Below are positions 53,446 through 63,265 of a DNA stretch of 64,000 nucleotides, piece after piece. The notes beneath the pieces were generated by a model, which worked only from the letters and a program-made list of their open reading frames with translations, ran no database searches and was not told where the DNA came from. Source of the stretch: Ureibacillus sinduriensis BLB-1 = JCM 15800 (lineage in GTDB: Bacteria > Bacillota > Bacilli > Bacillales_A > Planococcaceae); contig NZ_JPVO01000055.1 of assembly GCF_000772955.1 (NCBI RefSeq), positions 434,001 to 498,000 of the forward strand, read 5' to 3'. How positions within the stretch are numbered: position 1 is the first letter of the stretch; each line of letters begins with the position of its first letter. The position numbers and the translations under genes are program-made.

Positions 53446-54004
53446 AGCATTACTTTTCGTAGTAGGGGACGACGGAGTAACGGCCAAACAACTATCCCAA
53501 CTATTGGAAGTTGATATGATGGAAATCGAGGCGGCATTGAGTGAACTTGCAACCAATTACAGTGAAAACGAAGAGCGCGGTCTCGAATTAAAAACGTTGG
53601 CGGGTACATACCAATTGACAACGAAACCAGAACTGGCAGATACGATTAAAAAACTAGTAGAAAATCCAAATAGCCAAGTCCTGACTACTGCATCACTGGA
53701 AGTTTTGGCAATCATTGCGTACAAGCAACCCATCACCAGAACTGAAATTGAAGATTTGCGAGGGGTGAAAAGTGAAAGGCCGATTCAAACTCTCGTGTCC
53801 CGCGCTCTTGTACAAGAAGTCGGAAGAGCAGAAGGTACGGGCCGTGCCATACTTTATGGAACAACGAAAGAATTCCTGAACTATTTTGGTCTGAAAGACT
53901 TGAACGAACTCCCGCCATTGCCTGAAGGAACTACGGTGGATGACAATGAAGAAACAGATTTATTTATGACAAAGTTCCAAGAAGCATTCAATTCTAAAGA
54001 ATAA
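53414..54004 (+). CDS. scpB: Segregation and condensation protein ScpB
   Basis: ScpB forms a dimer of tandem winged-helix proteins that binds ScpA. The 196-aa protein contains ALLFVVGDDGVTAKQLSQLL and the conserved IIAYKQPITRTEIEDLRGV. ATG 53414 follows AAGGAGG with 7-nt spacing, within the end of scpA. Confidence 0.96.
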   Translation: MNLNSLMAKIEALLFVVGDDGVTAKQLSQLLEVDMMEIEAALSELATNYSENEERGLELKTLAGTYQLTTKPELADTIKKLVENPNSQVLTTASLEVLAIIAYKQPITRTEIEDLRGVKSERPIQTLVSRALVQEVGRAEGTGRAILYGTTKEFLNYFGLKDLNELPPLPEGTTVDDNEETDLFMTKFQEAFNSKE

Positions 54005-54088
54005 CTTCCCCCATTCATGGAGTGTTTCTTATGAGACCCGAAATGATGTGGTTATAATTTGCATTTGATTTAAAAAAGGAGTGGCTCG

Positions 54089-55078
54089 TTGAAAAAAATT
54101 GCAAAAGTCTTTTTTGCGTTTATCTGTATGATGGTTGTATTTTTTTCTGTGACGCAAGCAGCAAGTGCTTCCTACGCTGTTATTGACGCAGAGACGGGGA
54201 GGCTGCTAGAAGGCAGCAGTCCACATAGTCGTATGCCGATTGCAAGCTTGACGAAAATTTGGACAGCTCTTATCGCGATTGAAAATAGTGAACTGGATGA
54301 TGAAGTTACAATTTCCCAGAAAGCGGCTTTAAGTGAGGGTTCTTCCATCTATCTGGAACCCGGAGAGAAAATCAAAGTCGAAACTTTGTTGTATGGGTTG
54401 ATGCTTAGGTCGGGAAATGATGCAGCTCATGCATTGGCGGAACATGCGGGAGGTTCGGTCGAGGGATTTGTTGATTTGATGAATGAAAAGGCGGATTTAT
54501 ATAGCCTGAATAATACCGACTTTACAAACCCATCTGGATTGCATCATGATATCCATTTATCTTCCGCATACGATACTGCGCAAATGCTAAGAATCGCCTT
54601 GCAAAATGAAACATTTAAGAAAATCTCCTCAACAATCAATTATAAGAGTCCAGATAAAGGTGTGACATGGCAAAACAAACATCGGCTTCTTCGCCAGCAG
54701 GTGGGTGCAGTTGCCGGGAAAACAGGTTTTACAAAAGTTGCAGGAAGAACATTGGCAACTTACTTTGAGGAGGGTGACAAAAAAGTAATCGTCGTAACCT
54801 TGAGCGAATCAAATGATTGGCAAGTACATAGAGGGCTTGCGAACAAGATTTTTGATAACTACGATTATGTCACTGTCGCAGATCAAGGAGACTATCAAGC
54901 GACAGAGGAGAAATCAGTGGAATTATCAAAGCCGATTTCTATTCTTCTTAATAAAGAGGAAGAGAAGAAAGTGCGGAATGTCCTCCATTTATCTAGGAAA
55001 CAGGGGCAATTTGGCATTTGGCATGTTATGCTGAATGATGAAAGCATTTATGCAACAAGAGTGAATGTGAAAGAATAA
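54089..55078 (+). CDS. D-alanyl-D-alanine carboxypeptidase, DacB/DacF type
   Basis: This 329-aa secreted low-molecular-weight penicillin-binding protein has an N-terminal signal peptide (residues ~1-28, AASA cleavage region). The active-site motifs are SLTK (IASLTKIW near residue 54), SGN (RSGNDAA) and KTG (AGKTGFTKVAG). The enzyme trims the pentapeptide of peptidoglycan. It starts at TTG 54089 after AAAGGAGTGG. The place after scpAB is that of dacB, the sporulation PBP5*, but the protein is about 50 aa shorter and dacF is missing from its usual site, so I leave the subfamily open. Confidence 0.88.
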   Translation: MKKIAKVFFAFICMMVVFFSVTQAASASYAVIDAETGRLLEGSSPHSRMPIASLTKIWTALIAIENSELDDEVTISQKAALSEGSSIYLEPGEKIKVETLLYGLMLRSGNDAAHALAEHAGGSVEGFVDLMNEKADLYSLNNTDFTNPSGLHHDIHLSSAYDTAQMLRIALQNETFKKISSTINYKSPDKGVTWQNKHRLLRQQVGAVAGKTGFTKVAGRTLATYFEEGDKKVIVVTLSESNDWQVHRGLANKIFDNYDYVTVADQGDYQATEEKSVELSKPISILLNKEEEKKVRNVLHLSRKQGQFGIWHVMLNDESIYATRVNVKE

Positions 55079-55110
55079 TTTAAAGTACTATGGCACTGCT
55101 AAGTTTTTAG

Positions 55111-55129
55111 GACTGCATTTAAAGCAGTC
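55111..55129. repeat. Left flank hairpin of MITE copy 2
   Basis: GACTGC (55111-55116) and GCAGTC (55124-55129) form a hairpin. A near-identical ~20-bp copy lies at 55333-55352, on the other side of the element. Confidence 0.6.
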
Positions 55130-55328
55130 TCAGACTGTTGACAAACGCTTTCAACCTGCGTTGGTTGTCTCGTTCGTCCCCTCGTGAACGTCATGTTCTA
55201 CTCGGGTCTTCACTCGACTGCCCGCCTTGCTTGCGAAGCGTTTTCAAGACAGTCTGAATAATCCTTTATTTGTAAGGAGATAACCTAAAAAACGTGTAGA
55301 CAAAGTCGAGTATCGACTATGTCTACAC
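55130..55328 (-). repeat. MITE-like dispersed element, copy 2 (~199 bp)
   Basis: This is the inverted copy of the 43700-43887 element. The body at 55130-55257 has imperfect terminal inverted repeats of about 20 bp. It is followed by a hairpin (55294-55308 with 55314-55328) that would act as a terminator on the minus strand. The interval 55079-55552 holds no gene; in B. subtilis spmA-spmB occupy this place. Confidence 0.78.
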
Positions 55329-55333
55329 TCTGG

Positions 55334-55360
55334 GGCTGCATTAAAGCAGTCTTATTTTTT
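55334..55360 (+). terminator. Terminator-like hairpin after MITE copy 2
   Basis: GGCTGC/GCAGTC (55334-55339 with 55346-55351, one G-T pair) is followed by TTATTTTTT. It may end dacB-region transcripts. Confidence 0.6.
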
Positions 55361-55552
55361 GTGCAATTTGAGAAATTTGTCGAAATATATTTATGGGGTC
55401 TCAGGATGGACAAGTGCTAAATAACTATAAATTCCTGTCAAAATAGTGAAACAACTTAGTAAATAAGCTGTTTTTCTTTAATAATACCGTAGAATATGAC
55501 ATAATTTTTAGGCAGACTTATATGTGCTTACTCGGATGAATGAGGTGGAATA

Positions 55553-56287
55553 ATGGAAAGATTACAAAAAGTGATTGCATATGCCGGTGTCGCTTCAAGG
55601 CGAAAGGCAGAACAATTAATTCTGGAAGGTAAAGTAAAGGTAAATGGAAAAGTAGTAAAAGAACTCGGTACGAAAGTTTCAAATTCGGATTCAATTGAAG
55701 TCAATGGAATCAAACTTGAAAAAGAGGATAAAGTATACTTCCTGCTTTATAAACCTAGAGGGATTATTTCGGCTGTCACGGACGATAAGGGTAGAAAAAC
55801 CGTTACAGACATATTTAAAAAACATGTGCACCAACGTATTTTCCCGGTTGGACGACTGGACTACGATACTTCAGGCTTATTGTTGTTAACTAATGACGGC
55901 GAATTCGCTTACCAAATGACGCATCCCAAGTTCAAAATCGATAAAACTTATATTGCGCGTGTAAAAGGTATACCGACAATTGAAGGACTTAAGAAATTGC
56001 AGCGCGGAATTAAATTGGAGGACGGTAAAACGGCACCTGCCAAGGTTAGTATGACGTCATTTGATGAAAAAGCACAAAAAGCCATTTGCGAGATTACAAT
56101 CCATGAAGGCAGAAATCGCCAAGTGCGCCGCATGTTTGAAGCAATCGGGACACCTGTTGTAAAACTGAAACGCGAACGCTTTGCTTTCCTGGATTTAGCG
56201 GGATTGATGCCTGGAGAATATAGAGAACTGACTAAACATGAAGTGAAATTACTTCGTGTCCTTTCCGATACAGGTAAGATTGAATAG
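55553..56287 (+). CDS. rluB: 23S rRNA pseudouridine synthase RluB
   Basis: RluB modifies U2605 (E. coli numbering) of 23S rRNA. The 244-aa protein has an N-terminal S4 domain (MERLQKVIAYAGVASRRKAE) and the catalytic domain with FPVGRLDYDTSGLLLLTNDG (catalytic Asp) and EGRNRQVRRMFEAIG. The family length is normal. GAGGTGGA precedes the ATG. It lies upstream of resA as in B. subtilis (ypuL). Confidence 0.95.
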   Translation: MERLQKVIAYAGVASRRKAEQLILEGKVKVNGKVVKELGTKVSNSDSIEVNGIKLEKEDKVYFLLYKPRGIISAVTDDKGRKTVTDIFKKHVHQRIFPVGRLDYDTSGLLLLTNDGEFAYQMTHPKFKIDKTYIARVKGIPTIEGLKKLQRGIKLEDGKTAPAKVSMTSFDEKAQKAICEITIHEGRNRQVRRMFEAIGTPVVKLKRERFAFLDLAGLMPGEYRELTKHEVKLLRVLSDTGKIE

Positions 56288-56396
56288 AAAAAGTCCTAGA
56301 AAACGTTCATAAATCAGTCAAAAACAATAGCATACCAATTTTTTCTGTTTGCTATAATAAAAAAGATTGTACAGTTTTCGCAGGGAGGAAACACAA

Positions 56397-56942
56397 ATGG
56401 ATAAGAAAAAGAAACGATCAATCACCCGTGGTGCTATCCTCGTTGTTCTTTTAGCAGCAATTGTATATACTGTCTATACTTCTGCGACAAATGACAAGGT
56501 TAAAGTTTTGCAAGTAGGCGACAAAGCACCTGATTTTGAATTGGTGGATCTATATGAAAGCGATTTAAAGCATCGCCTTTCCGATTACGAGGGCAAAGGA
56601 GTCTTCTTGAATTTCTGGGGAACTTGGTGTGAACCATGCAAAAAAGAGATGCCGGCAATGTCCCGTCAATATGCCAATTATAAAGAGCAGGGTGTCGAAG
56701 TGTTAACAGTCAATATTGCTCAAACAGATTTTGAAGTGAAAAAATTTCTTGAAAGCTTAGATGTACACTTCCCTGCTGTTATTGATCAAACAAAGGCGGT
56801 TATGACGGCATATAATGTCAATCCTTTACCTACAACAATTTTAATTAATCCAGAAGGTAGAGTTGAAAAAATCATTACTGGTGAAATGAGCGAAAGACAA
56901 ATCGCCTCATATATGGAGTCAATCAAGCCAGAACAGGAGTAA
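56397..56942 (+). CDS. resA: Thiol-disulfide oxidoreductase ResA
   Basis: ResA reduces the haem-binding cysteines of apocytochrome c on the outer face of the membrane. The 181-aa protein has an N-terminal membrane anchor (residues ~11-30) and a thioredoxin fold with WCEPC (C78, C81) and the nearby E84 typical of ResA. ATG 56397 follows GGGAGG. TATAAT at 56353-56358 is a likely -10; no clear -35 is seen, consistent with an activated promoter. resB starts 5 bp after the stop. Confidence 0.94.
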   Translation: MDKKKKRSITRGAILVVLLAAIVYTVYTSATNDKVKVLQVGDKAPDFELVDLYESDLKHRLSDYEGKGVFLNFWGTWCEPCKKEMPAMSRQYANYKEQGVEVLTVNIAQTDFEVKKFLESLDVHFPAVIDQTKAVMTAYNVNPLPTTILINPEGRVEKIITGEMSERQIASYMESIKPEQE

Positions 56943-56947
56943 TTTAT

Positions 56948-58600
56948 ATGGAAAAAATTATTTGTGTTTGTGGTCATGAAAATCCAGCTGGTACCAAACT
57001 TTGCGGAAAGTGTGGTCGACCACTAACAGAAGAGGCAAAATCGAGCAAGATCGTTGATATGAAATATGATGGTGCTGCGATTCGTTCAAAAACTCGCAAC
57101 AAGTCGATGGTCGATAAAATCTGGAATTTCTTCTCGAGTGTGAAAGTAGGAATTTCACTAATTATCATAAACCTTATTGCAGCATCTATCGGGACGATTT
57201 TCCCGCAAGAGTTTTATATCAGTGTTTCGACGGATGCCGAAAAAGAAGCTTATTATGAAAATACTTATGGATCGCTCGGAAAATTATACTATGAACTTGG
57301 ACTTTCCGATGTTTATAGTTCTTGGTGGTTCCAAATACTAGTAGGAATGCTGGCCATTTCAATTATCGTTGCAAGTATCGACCGCGGAATTCCATTGCAC
57401 CGATCCCTAAAAAATCAGCGGGTAAAACGGCATGAAAGCTTTTTGAAACGTCAACGCATCATTGCTGAAGGTCCAATCATAAACGGTGATTCAGCGAATA
57501 CATTGAACTTGATCGAAGAAAAAATGAAAAAGCTGAAATACAAAGTTCGGCGTGATGGAAATGCTCTCCTTGCTGAGCGGGGGCGTTTTTCCCGTTATGG
57601 TCCATACATAAATCACGTAGGTCTAATCATTTTTCTGGCTGCCGTAATGCTTCGACTTGTTCCGGGATTCTACGTGGATGAGTCCATGTGGGTCCGTGAA
57701 GGCGAAATGCGTGCAGTGCCGGGCATGGAAGGCTACTTTATTGAAAATGAGAAATTCATTCTAGAGATGCATGATAATGAGAAGACTGAAAACCAGGAAC
57801 TTCAAGGAGTAAACGTTGTTGCGAAAAACTATCAAACCAACGCTAAATTATATAAGCAAACGGATGATGCGGTACCAGGTAAAGCGGATGATTTAGAATT
57901 GGTGAAAGAATACTCCATACGTGTAAATCACCCACTGCAACACGAGGGCTATTCATTCTATCAAATGGATTTTCGATTAAATGAAATTAAAGCAATGAAC
58001 TTTGTCCTGACAAATAAGGAAACAGGCGAATCTTTTGGGGAAGTGCACGTTGATCTAACAAATCCCCAAGATGAGTATGTAATAAATGACCAAACGAAAG
58101 TTCAATTACTTGGTTACTATCCTGACTTCTCTGGATTTGAGAATGGCGAGCCGCAAACGGCAACACCAAATCCGAACAACCCAGCCTTTATTTTTAAAAT
58201 GACGACACCGGACAAACCAGAGGGGGAAGTAAGTTTTGTGGCAATTCAGCAAACGGTCGAACCGAATGGTGATAATGCATATAAAATGGCATTCAAAAGT
58301 GTTGAAACAAGAAATATGACTGGTTTAACAGTGCATAAAGACAGTTCAATACCATTCCTGGCAATTGGTGGAGCGATCTTCATGATTGGGGTGGCAATTG
58401 GTTCTTATTGGAATCATCGCCGTTTATGGGTTGAGCAATTAGATGATGGGTCAATTCGTCTTGCTGCACATACAAACAAAAATTGGTTTGGTATCAAGAA
58501 AGATATAGATGCAGTGGTTGAATTCGCACATCTTCCCAAATATATTGATCAATCAGATGATGATGCAGAAAAGGAAAAGGAAGGTGACAGCACCTTATGA
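56948..58600 (+). CDS. resB: Cytochrome c biogenesis protein ResB
   Basis: ResB together with ResC exports haem and attaches it to cytochrome c. The 550-aa protein begins with a four-cysteine zinc-ribbon-like segment (CVCGHENPAGTKLCGKCG), as in B. subtilis ResB. Membrane helices lie near residues 72-92, 130-150, 220-240 and 465-485, and a large extracytoplasmic domain spans ~245-460. It overlaps resC by 4 bp. ResB and ResC form system II. Confidence 0.95.
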   Translation: MEKIICVCGHENPAGTKLCGKCGRPLTEEAKSSKIVDMKYDGAAIRSKTRNKSMVDKIWNFFSSVKVGISLIIINLIAASIGTIFPQEFYISVSTDAEKEAYYENTYGSLGKLYYELGLSDVYSSWWFQILVGMLAISIIVASIDRGIPLHRSLKNQRVKRHESFLKRQRIIAEGPIINGDSANTLNLIEEKMKKLKYKVRRDGNALLAERGRFSRYGPYINHVGLIIFLAAVMLRLVPGFYVDESMWVREGEMRAVPGMEGYFIENEKFILEMHDNEKTENQELQGVNVVAKNYQTNAKLYKQTDDAVPGKADDLELVKEYSIRVNHPLQHEGYSFYQMDFRLNEIKAMNFVLTNKETGESFGEVHVDLTNPQDEYVINDQTKVQLLGYYPDFSGFENGEPQTATPNPNNPAFIFKMTTPDKPEGEVSFVAIQQTVEPNGDNAYKMAFKSVETRNMTGLTVHKDSSIPFLAIGGAIFMIGVAIGSYWNHRRLWVEQLDDGSIRLAAHTNKNWFGIKKDIDAVVEFAHLPKYIDQSDDDAEKEKEGDSTL

Positions 58601-59790
58601 GTTTAATTAGTTTAAGTGGCAACCTGCTATATGTAGCATTTATAGCATACTTAGTGGGGACCCTGTTATTTGGCGGAGCTATAAAAAGTTCTAAACCGGA
58701 TGGTGCGGTGAGTCGGGCGGACAAATGGGGTAAATTGGCCCTAATCGTTACGATTATTGGATTCTTGGCACATCTTAGCTATTTCATCACCCGTTGGATT
58801 CATAAAGGACATGCCCCTGTAAGTAATATGTTCGAATTTACTACTGCGTTCGGCATGTTCATAATTGCGGCATTCATCCTGATATACTATATGTATCGAT
58901 TAACAGCACTCGGACTAGTGGCATTACCTGTTGCCTTACTAATAATAGGTTACGCAGCGATGTTCCCGAACAGTGTGGATCCGCTTGTGCCATCACTTCA
59001 GAGTCATTGGTTGACAATTCACGTTATTACCGCTGCAATGGGGCAATCAATCTTGGCAATAAGTGCGGTGGCAGGTTTATTATATTTATTGAAATCCATT
59101 AATCCTAAAATTCAGTCTAAGAGTCGTTTTTGGATGGAAGCGGTATTATATTTTGGTGTCCTTGTAATAGGATTCATTCTCGCAACGGTTCTATTTAAAG
59201 GCGTGGGGTACGAAGCGGACTTTACTTATATTGATACCCAAAAAGCGGAACAAGAAATAACATATAATATGCCGGCTGTCTTCGGCATGAATGATTATAC
59301 ATTATTAACTGAAAATGTAATGAATCCAATTGTGGAAATGCCTGCAGTAATAAATGCGAAAAAATTAACAACTGTTTTCTGGTCATTCATTATCGGTTCG
59401 GTCATCTATATAATCGTACGATTAGTTGCACGAAGAAGCATTTTGAGCATGCTGCATCCTTTAGTGCAGAAAGTTAATTTAAACTTGCTGGATGAAGTTG
59501 GTTATCGTTCTGTATTAATTGGTTTCCCTGTATTCACATTAGGGGCGCTAGTATTCGCGATGATTTGGGCACAGGAAGCGTGGGGTCGTTATTGGGGTTG
59601 GGACCCGAAAGAGGTTTGGGCTCTTATTACATGGCTTTTCTATGCTGCATACCTTCACTTGCGTTTATCAAAAGGCTGGGAAGGAAAAAAATCAGCATGG
59701 CTTGCAGTAGTCGGATTTGCCATCATCCTCTTTAACTTAATTGTTGTGAACTTGGTAATCGCTGGCTTGCACTCTTACGCTGCAAACTGA
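58597..59790 (+). CDS. resC: Cytochrome c biogenesis protein ResC (CcsA)
   Basis: ResC is the haem-handling partner of ResB. The 397-aa polytopic membrane protein has the WWD-type haem motif EAWGRYWGWDPKEVWALITW near residues 325-345 and conserved His residues in LQSHWLTIHV and YAAYLHLRL. It overlaps resB at ATGA. A strong terminator follows, so resDE are transcribed separately as well. Confidence 0.95.
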   Translation: MSLISLSGNLLYVAFIAYLVGTLLFGGAIKSSKPDGAVSRADKWGKLALIVTIIGFLAHLSYFITRWIHKGHAPVSNMFEFTTAFGMFIIAAFILIYYMYRLTALGLVALPVALLIIGYAAMFPNSVDPLVPSLQSHWLTIHVITAAMGQSILAISAVAGLLYLLKSINPKIQSKSRFWMEAVLYFGVLVIGFILATVLFKGVGYEADFTYIDTQKAEQEITYNMPAVFGMNDYTLLTENVMNPIVEMPAVINAKKLTTVFWSFIIGSVIYIIVRLVARRSILSMLHPLVQKVNLNLLDEVGYRSVLIGFPVFTLGALVFAMIWAQEAWGRYWGWDPKEVWALITWLFYAAYLHLRLSKGWEGKKSAWLAVVGFAIILFNLIVVNLVIAGLHSYAAN

Positions 59791-59796
59791 AATCAT

Positions 59797-59834
59797 GAAA
59801 GTTCTCCCCGTTGACTGGGGAGGACTTTCTTTTT
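59797..59834 (+). terminator. Terminator after resABC
   Basis: A 13-bp stem with one mismatch pair (GAAAGT-CTCCCC with GGGGAG-ACTTTC, 59797-59809 with 59817-59829) is followed by five T. Confidence 0.88.
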
Positions 59835-59972
59835 ATAAAAATTCTATTAACATCCAATGTACTTTTTAATCGTTATCATCCCTGCGTCACCCTAAGTTTT
59901 CTAATATATCCTTTAAATTTATGACATGAAATTGTACAATAGGAAAGAGAAAGAATGAGAGGGGTAAAACCT

Positions 59973-60689
59973 ATGTCTGAAAATATATCTGTATTAGTAG
60001 TAGATGATGAAGACCGTATTCGCCGCTTATTAAAAATGTACCTTGAACGTGAAGGGTATGAAGTAGATGAAGCTGAAAATGGTGAAATGGCTCTCGCAAT
60101 GGCTTTAGAAAAAGATTACCATTGCATTCTTTTGGATATTATGATGCCGGAAAAAGATGGCCTGCAAGTTTGTGAGGAATTACGTGAAAATAAGACAACA
60201 CCAATTATCTTGCTGACTGCGAAAGGTGAAGAAGCCAACCGCGTACAAGGGTTTGAACTTGGTGCAGACGACTATATAGTAAAACCATTCAGTCCCCGGG
60301 AAGTGATTTTACGTGTGAAAGCGATTTTACGCCGTTCTTCTGCATTTTCACCCGTTTCAACTCCGTCTACTTCCAAAGATTTAGTGGTCTTTCCACATCT
60401 TACAATCGACCATGACGCACACAGAGTATCAGCAGACGGGACAGAAGTGAATTTAACGCCTAAAGAATACGAGCTATTATATTTTTTGGCAAAAGCTCCT
60501 GACAAAGTATTTGACCGTGAGCAACTTCTAAAAGAAGTTTGGCATTATGATTTCTTCGGAGATTTGCGTACTGTTGACACACATGTAAAAAGACTGCGCG
60601 AAAAGCTCAACCGAGTGTCGGAAGATGCAGCGAAAATGATTGTCACTGTTTGGGGCGTAGGGTATAAATTTGAGGTTGTGAATGAATAG
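59973..60689 (+). CDS. resD: Response regulator ResD
   Basis: ResD is an OmpR-family activator of respiratory and anaerobic genes, including resABC. The 238-aa protein has the receiver site D55 in LLDIMMPEKDG and a winged-helix DNA-binding domain (LTPKEYELLYFLAK; VDTHVKRLREKL). ATG 59973 follows AGAGGGG with 8-nt spacing. Its end overlaps resE by 8 bp. Confidence 0.94.
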   Translation: MSENISVLVVDDEDRIRRLLKMYLEREGYEVDEAENGEMALAMALEKDYHCILLDIMMPEKDGLQVCEELRENKTTPIILLTAKGEEANRVQGFELGADDYIVKPFSPREVILRVKAILRRSSAFSPVSTPSTSKDLVVFPHLTIDHDAHRVSADGTEVNLTPKEYELLYFLAKAPDKVFDREQLLKEVWHYDFFGDLRTVDTHVKRLREKLNRVSEDAAKMIVTVWGVGYKFEVVNE

Positions 60690-62457
60690 AATATGGCGCA
60701 GTATTGTCGGGAAGCTATGGTTAACCATATTGCTTCTCGTTTCGTTTGTATTATTCGTCTTTACTGTATTGATGCTGGAGTTTTTGGAAGATTATCACCA
60801 ACAACAAGCGGACAGTTCCTTAAGGCAAACCGCCTCAACGATTGCGAGCATTGTCGATAATTACGATCTGGAACAGTTAACAGATGAAATTATTAATGAA
60901 ATGATTACCGAAGATACGAATGCATTTATCGTCTCGCAAAAAAAGGAAGTCGTATCCGCTTTTCAAACGGGCTTAAATAGTATAGAAATTCAAAATAATA
61001 TTTTAAAAAATAAAAACTTTAATGATATCTTTGAATCTACCGAGCCAATATTAGAGCGTATGATATTACCTTCACAAGTAGAAGAGGGGAAAATGGAAAC
61101 GTATATTGTGCTGAGCTATCCGTTAAAAAGCGATGATAAATTGCATGGCGCGATATTTATCTATCAAAATCCTAGCGCACTCCATAAAACATCCCAAGAA
61201 ACGACAAAAATTGTCTTTCTTTCGGCCTTTATTGCCTTTGTCTTAACGACCTTCTTTGCTTTCTTTCTTTCTTCTCGAATCACATGGCCACTTCGCAAAA
61301 TGCGTGAACATGCATTTGAACTGGCTAAAGGAAAATTCGATGAAACTTTGCCGACGACACAAAATGACGAGATTGGGCAACTGGCGGTAGCATTTAACCA
61401 AATGGGAAGGCAATTAAAGCACCATTTGGAAGTGATCAACCAGGAAAAAGAGCAGTTGGCAAGCGTTTTAACATCCATGACAGATAGTGTCATCACATTT
61501 AACCGTGACCGAACGATTCTTTTGAGTAATCCACCTGCGGATAAGTTGCTCCAAAAATGGTTTATTGATAAAAAATTTGAAAATGATCGCCCGATTCCAC
61601 AGGAAGTTTTTGAAATGTTGGAGCATGTGTTAAGTTTTGAAGATAAATTGGAAGAAGATATCGAAATCGATGGTTCCTATTATCGCATTACAATCAGTCC
61701 GTTAAAAAACAGTGAACAATCGATTCGTGGTGCCATCGCTGTCATTCGTGATATGACGGAGCGAATTCGTCTGGAGAAATTGCGTTCGGACTTTATCGCC
61801 AACGTATCCCATGAGCTTCGTACTCCTATTGCGATGTTGCAAGGGTATTCCGAAGCGTTATTGGATGATGTAGTATCAGATGAGGAGGAACGTTATGAAA
61901 TCACCCGGATCATTTATGATGAATCGAAGCGGATGAGTCGTCTTGTTAACGATTTGCTTGATCTGGCCAGAATGGAAAATGGTCATACGACGCTCTATAA
62001 GGATGAAGTACATGTTGTGGATGTGGTGGAGCGTATAACACAGAAATTTACTCAAGTTGCAAAAGAAAAGAAAGTCGAATTGCAATTTAAAACAAGTCTT
62101 TCCGAAAATGTACAAATTAGTTTGGATGAAGACCGAATAGAACAAGTGCTCACAAATCTCATTGATAATGCAATACGGCATACTTCTACTCAAGGGAGTG
62201 TAACGGTTACTATAGAACAGGAATTATCGTACGCCAAAATTCAGGTTAAAGATACCGGGGAAGGAATTCCCCAAGAGGACTTGCCATATGTATTTGAGCG
62301 CTTTTATAAAGCGGATAAAGCGAGAACACGTTCAAAAGGCGGTACGGGTTTGGGACTTGCCATTGCCAAAAATATCGTAGAAGCGCATAAAGGGAATATT
62401 CGTGTTGATAGTGAGTTGGGGCAAGGAACAACCTTTACTTTCTATTTGCCGCTGTAA
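60682..62457 (+). CDS. resE: Sensor histidine kinase ResE
   Basis: ResE senses low oxygen or nitric oxide and controls ResD. The 591-aa protein has membrane helices near residues 10-30 and 170-195 with an extracytoplasmic loop between, then a HAMP domain (~195-250) and a PAS domain (~255-360). The HisKA site is [12 protein letters not shown] (His near 377), and the HATPase has [23 protein letters not shown] precedes the ATG. A terminator lies ~100 bp after it. Confidence 0.94.
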   Translation: MNRIWRSIVGKLWLTILLLVSFVLFVFTVLMLEFLEDYHQQQADSSLRQTASTIASIVDNYDLEQLTDEIINEMITEDTNAFIVSQKKEVVSAFQTGLNSIEIQNNILKNKNFNDIFESTEPILERMILPSQVEEGKMETYIVLSYPLKSDDKLHGAIFIYQNPSALHKTSQETTKIVFLSAFIAFVLTTFFAFFLSSRITWPLRKMREHAFELAKGKFDETLPTTQNDEIGQLAVAFNQMGRQLKHHLEVINQEKEQLASVLTSMTDSVITFNRDRTILLSNPPADKLLQKWFIDKKFENDRPIPQEVFEMLEHVLSFEDKLEEDIEIDGSYYRITISPLKNSEQSIRGAIAVIRDMTERIRLEKLRSDFIANVSHELRTPIAMLQGYSEALLDDVVSDEEERYEITRIIYDESKRMSRLVNDLLDLARMENGHTTLYKDEVHVVDVVERITQKFTQVAKEKKVELQFKTSLSENVQISLDEDRIEQVLTNLIDNAIRHTSTQGSVTVTIEQELSYAKIQVKDTGEGIPQEDLPYVFERFYKADKARTRSKGGTGLGLAIAKNIVEAHKGNIRVDSELGQGTTFTFYLPL

Positions 62458-62557
62458 TATTTGTACCGGCAAGCTGTGCTGTTCACGTACCCATCAAGCA
62501 AGTATAGAAGCAGAACTGGCGCATCTAGGTAAAAGCTGATTAATTTTGCAGTCAATC

Positions 62558-62606
62558 AGGGTATCTCTAAAGTATGTGAATATGACTTTGGAGATGCCCT
62601 TTTTTT
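62558..62606 (+). terminator. Terminator of resDE
   Basis: A long stem (AGGGTATCTC-AAAGT with ACTTT-GAGATGCCCT, 62558-62573 with 62585-62600) precedes a seven-T run. Confidence 0.88.
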
Positions 62607-62675
62607 ATATGACAATACCAAATTGAGAACCTGCATTTGATTGCGGTTTTAAGCAATTATATGGTACATTTTTCC

Positions 62676-62701
62676 TGAAACTTTTTTACTTAAACAACGA
62701 C
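62676..62701 (+). promoter_or_regulatory. Probable sigma-X (ECF) promoter of sigX
   Basis: TGAAAC, a 16-bp spacer and CGAC match the ECF sigma-X pattern (TGtAAC-N16/17-CGWC) and lie 24 bp before the sigX start, suggesting autoregulation. Confidence 0.65.
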
Positions 62702-62725
62702 GAATTCTATTAGAACGGGGGTGGC

Positions 62726-63265
62726 GTGGTGAAAGAGTCCATTTTCCATCGTTTATATGATTTATATCATCAGGATGTCTTCCAGTTTTTAATTTATATG
62801 GTCAAAAACCGTTCAGTTGCCGAAGATTTATCACATGAGGTATATGTAAAGGTTTTAAAATCCTATGAGCGATTTCAAGGGAGAAGCTCTGAAAAAACTT
62901 GGCTATTTGCCATTGCCAAAAATGTAGCAATTGATTATTTCAGAAAAAACGCGGTGCGCTCTTCGCATGCATTCGATGCATTCAATTGGGAGACCGACAA
63001 TCTTGTTTCTCCTATGAAGTCACCAGAGATACTAACCGAGTTGAATGATGAAATGCGCGAATTATTGGAGGCATTGGAAAAATGCACAGGTGACCAAAAA
63101 ATGGTCATTATTATGCGTTATTTCCAGGAATTATCGATAGCTGAAACAGCAGCTATCTTGAATTGGACAGAAGGCAAGGTTAAAACAACCCAGCATCGGG
63201 CAATTAATAAGCTAAGAGAAATTTTGACAGATACGACAGAAGCAAAGGAGGCAAATCGCGGATGA
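62726..63265 (+). CDS. sigX: ECF sigma factor SigX
   Basis: This 179-aa ECF sigma factor has region 2 (AEDLSHEVYVKVLKSYERF) and region 4 (LSIAETAAILNWTEGKVKTTQHRAINKL). In B. subtilis sigma-X controls genes that alter cell-surface charge and follows resDE, as here. The start is GTG 62726 or the next codon GTG 62729, after GGGGGTGG. The stop overlaps rsiX at ATGA. Confidence 0.92.
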   Translation: MVKESIFHRLYDLYHQDVFQFLIYMVKNRSVAEDLSHEVYVKVLKSYERFQGRSSEKTWLFAIAKNVAIDYFRKNAVRSSHAFDAFNWETDNLVSPMKSPEILTELNDEMRELLEALEKCTGDQKMVIIMRYFQELSIAETAAILNWTEGKVKTTQHRAINKLREILTDTTEAKEANRG

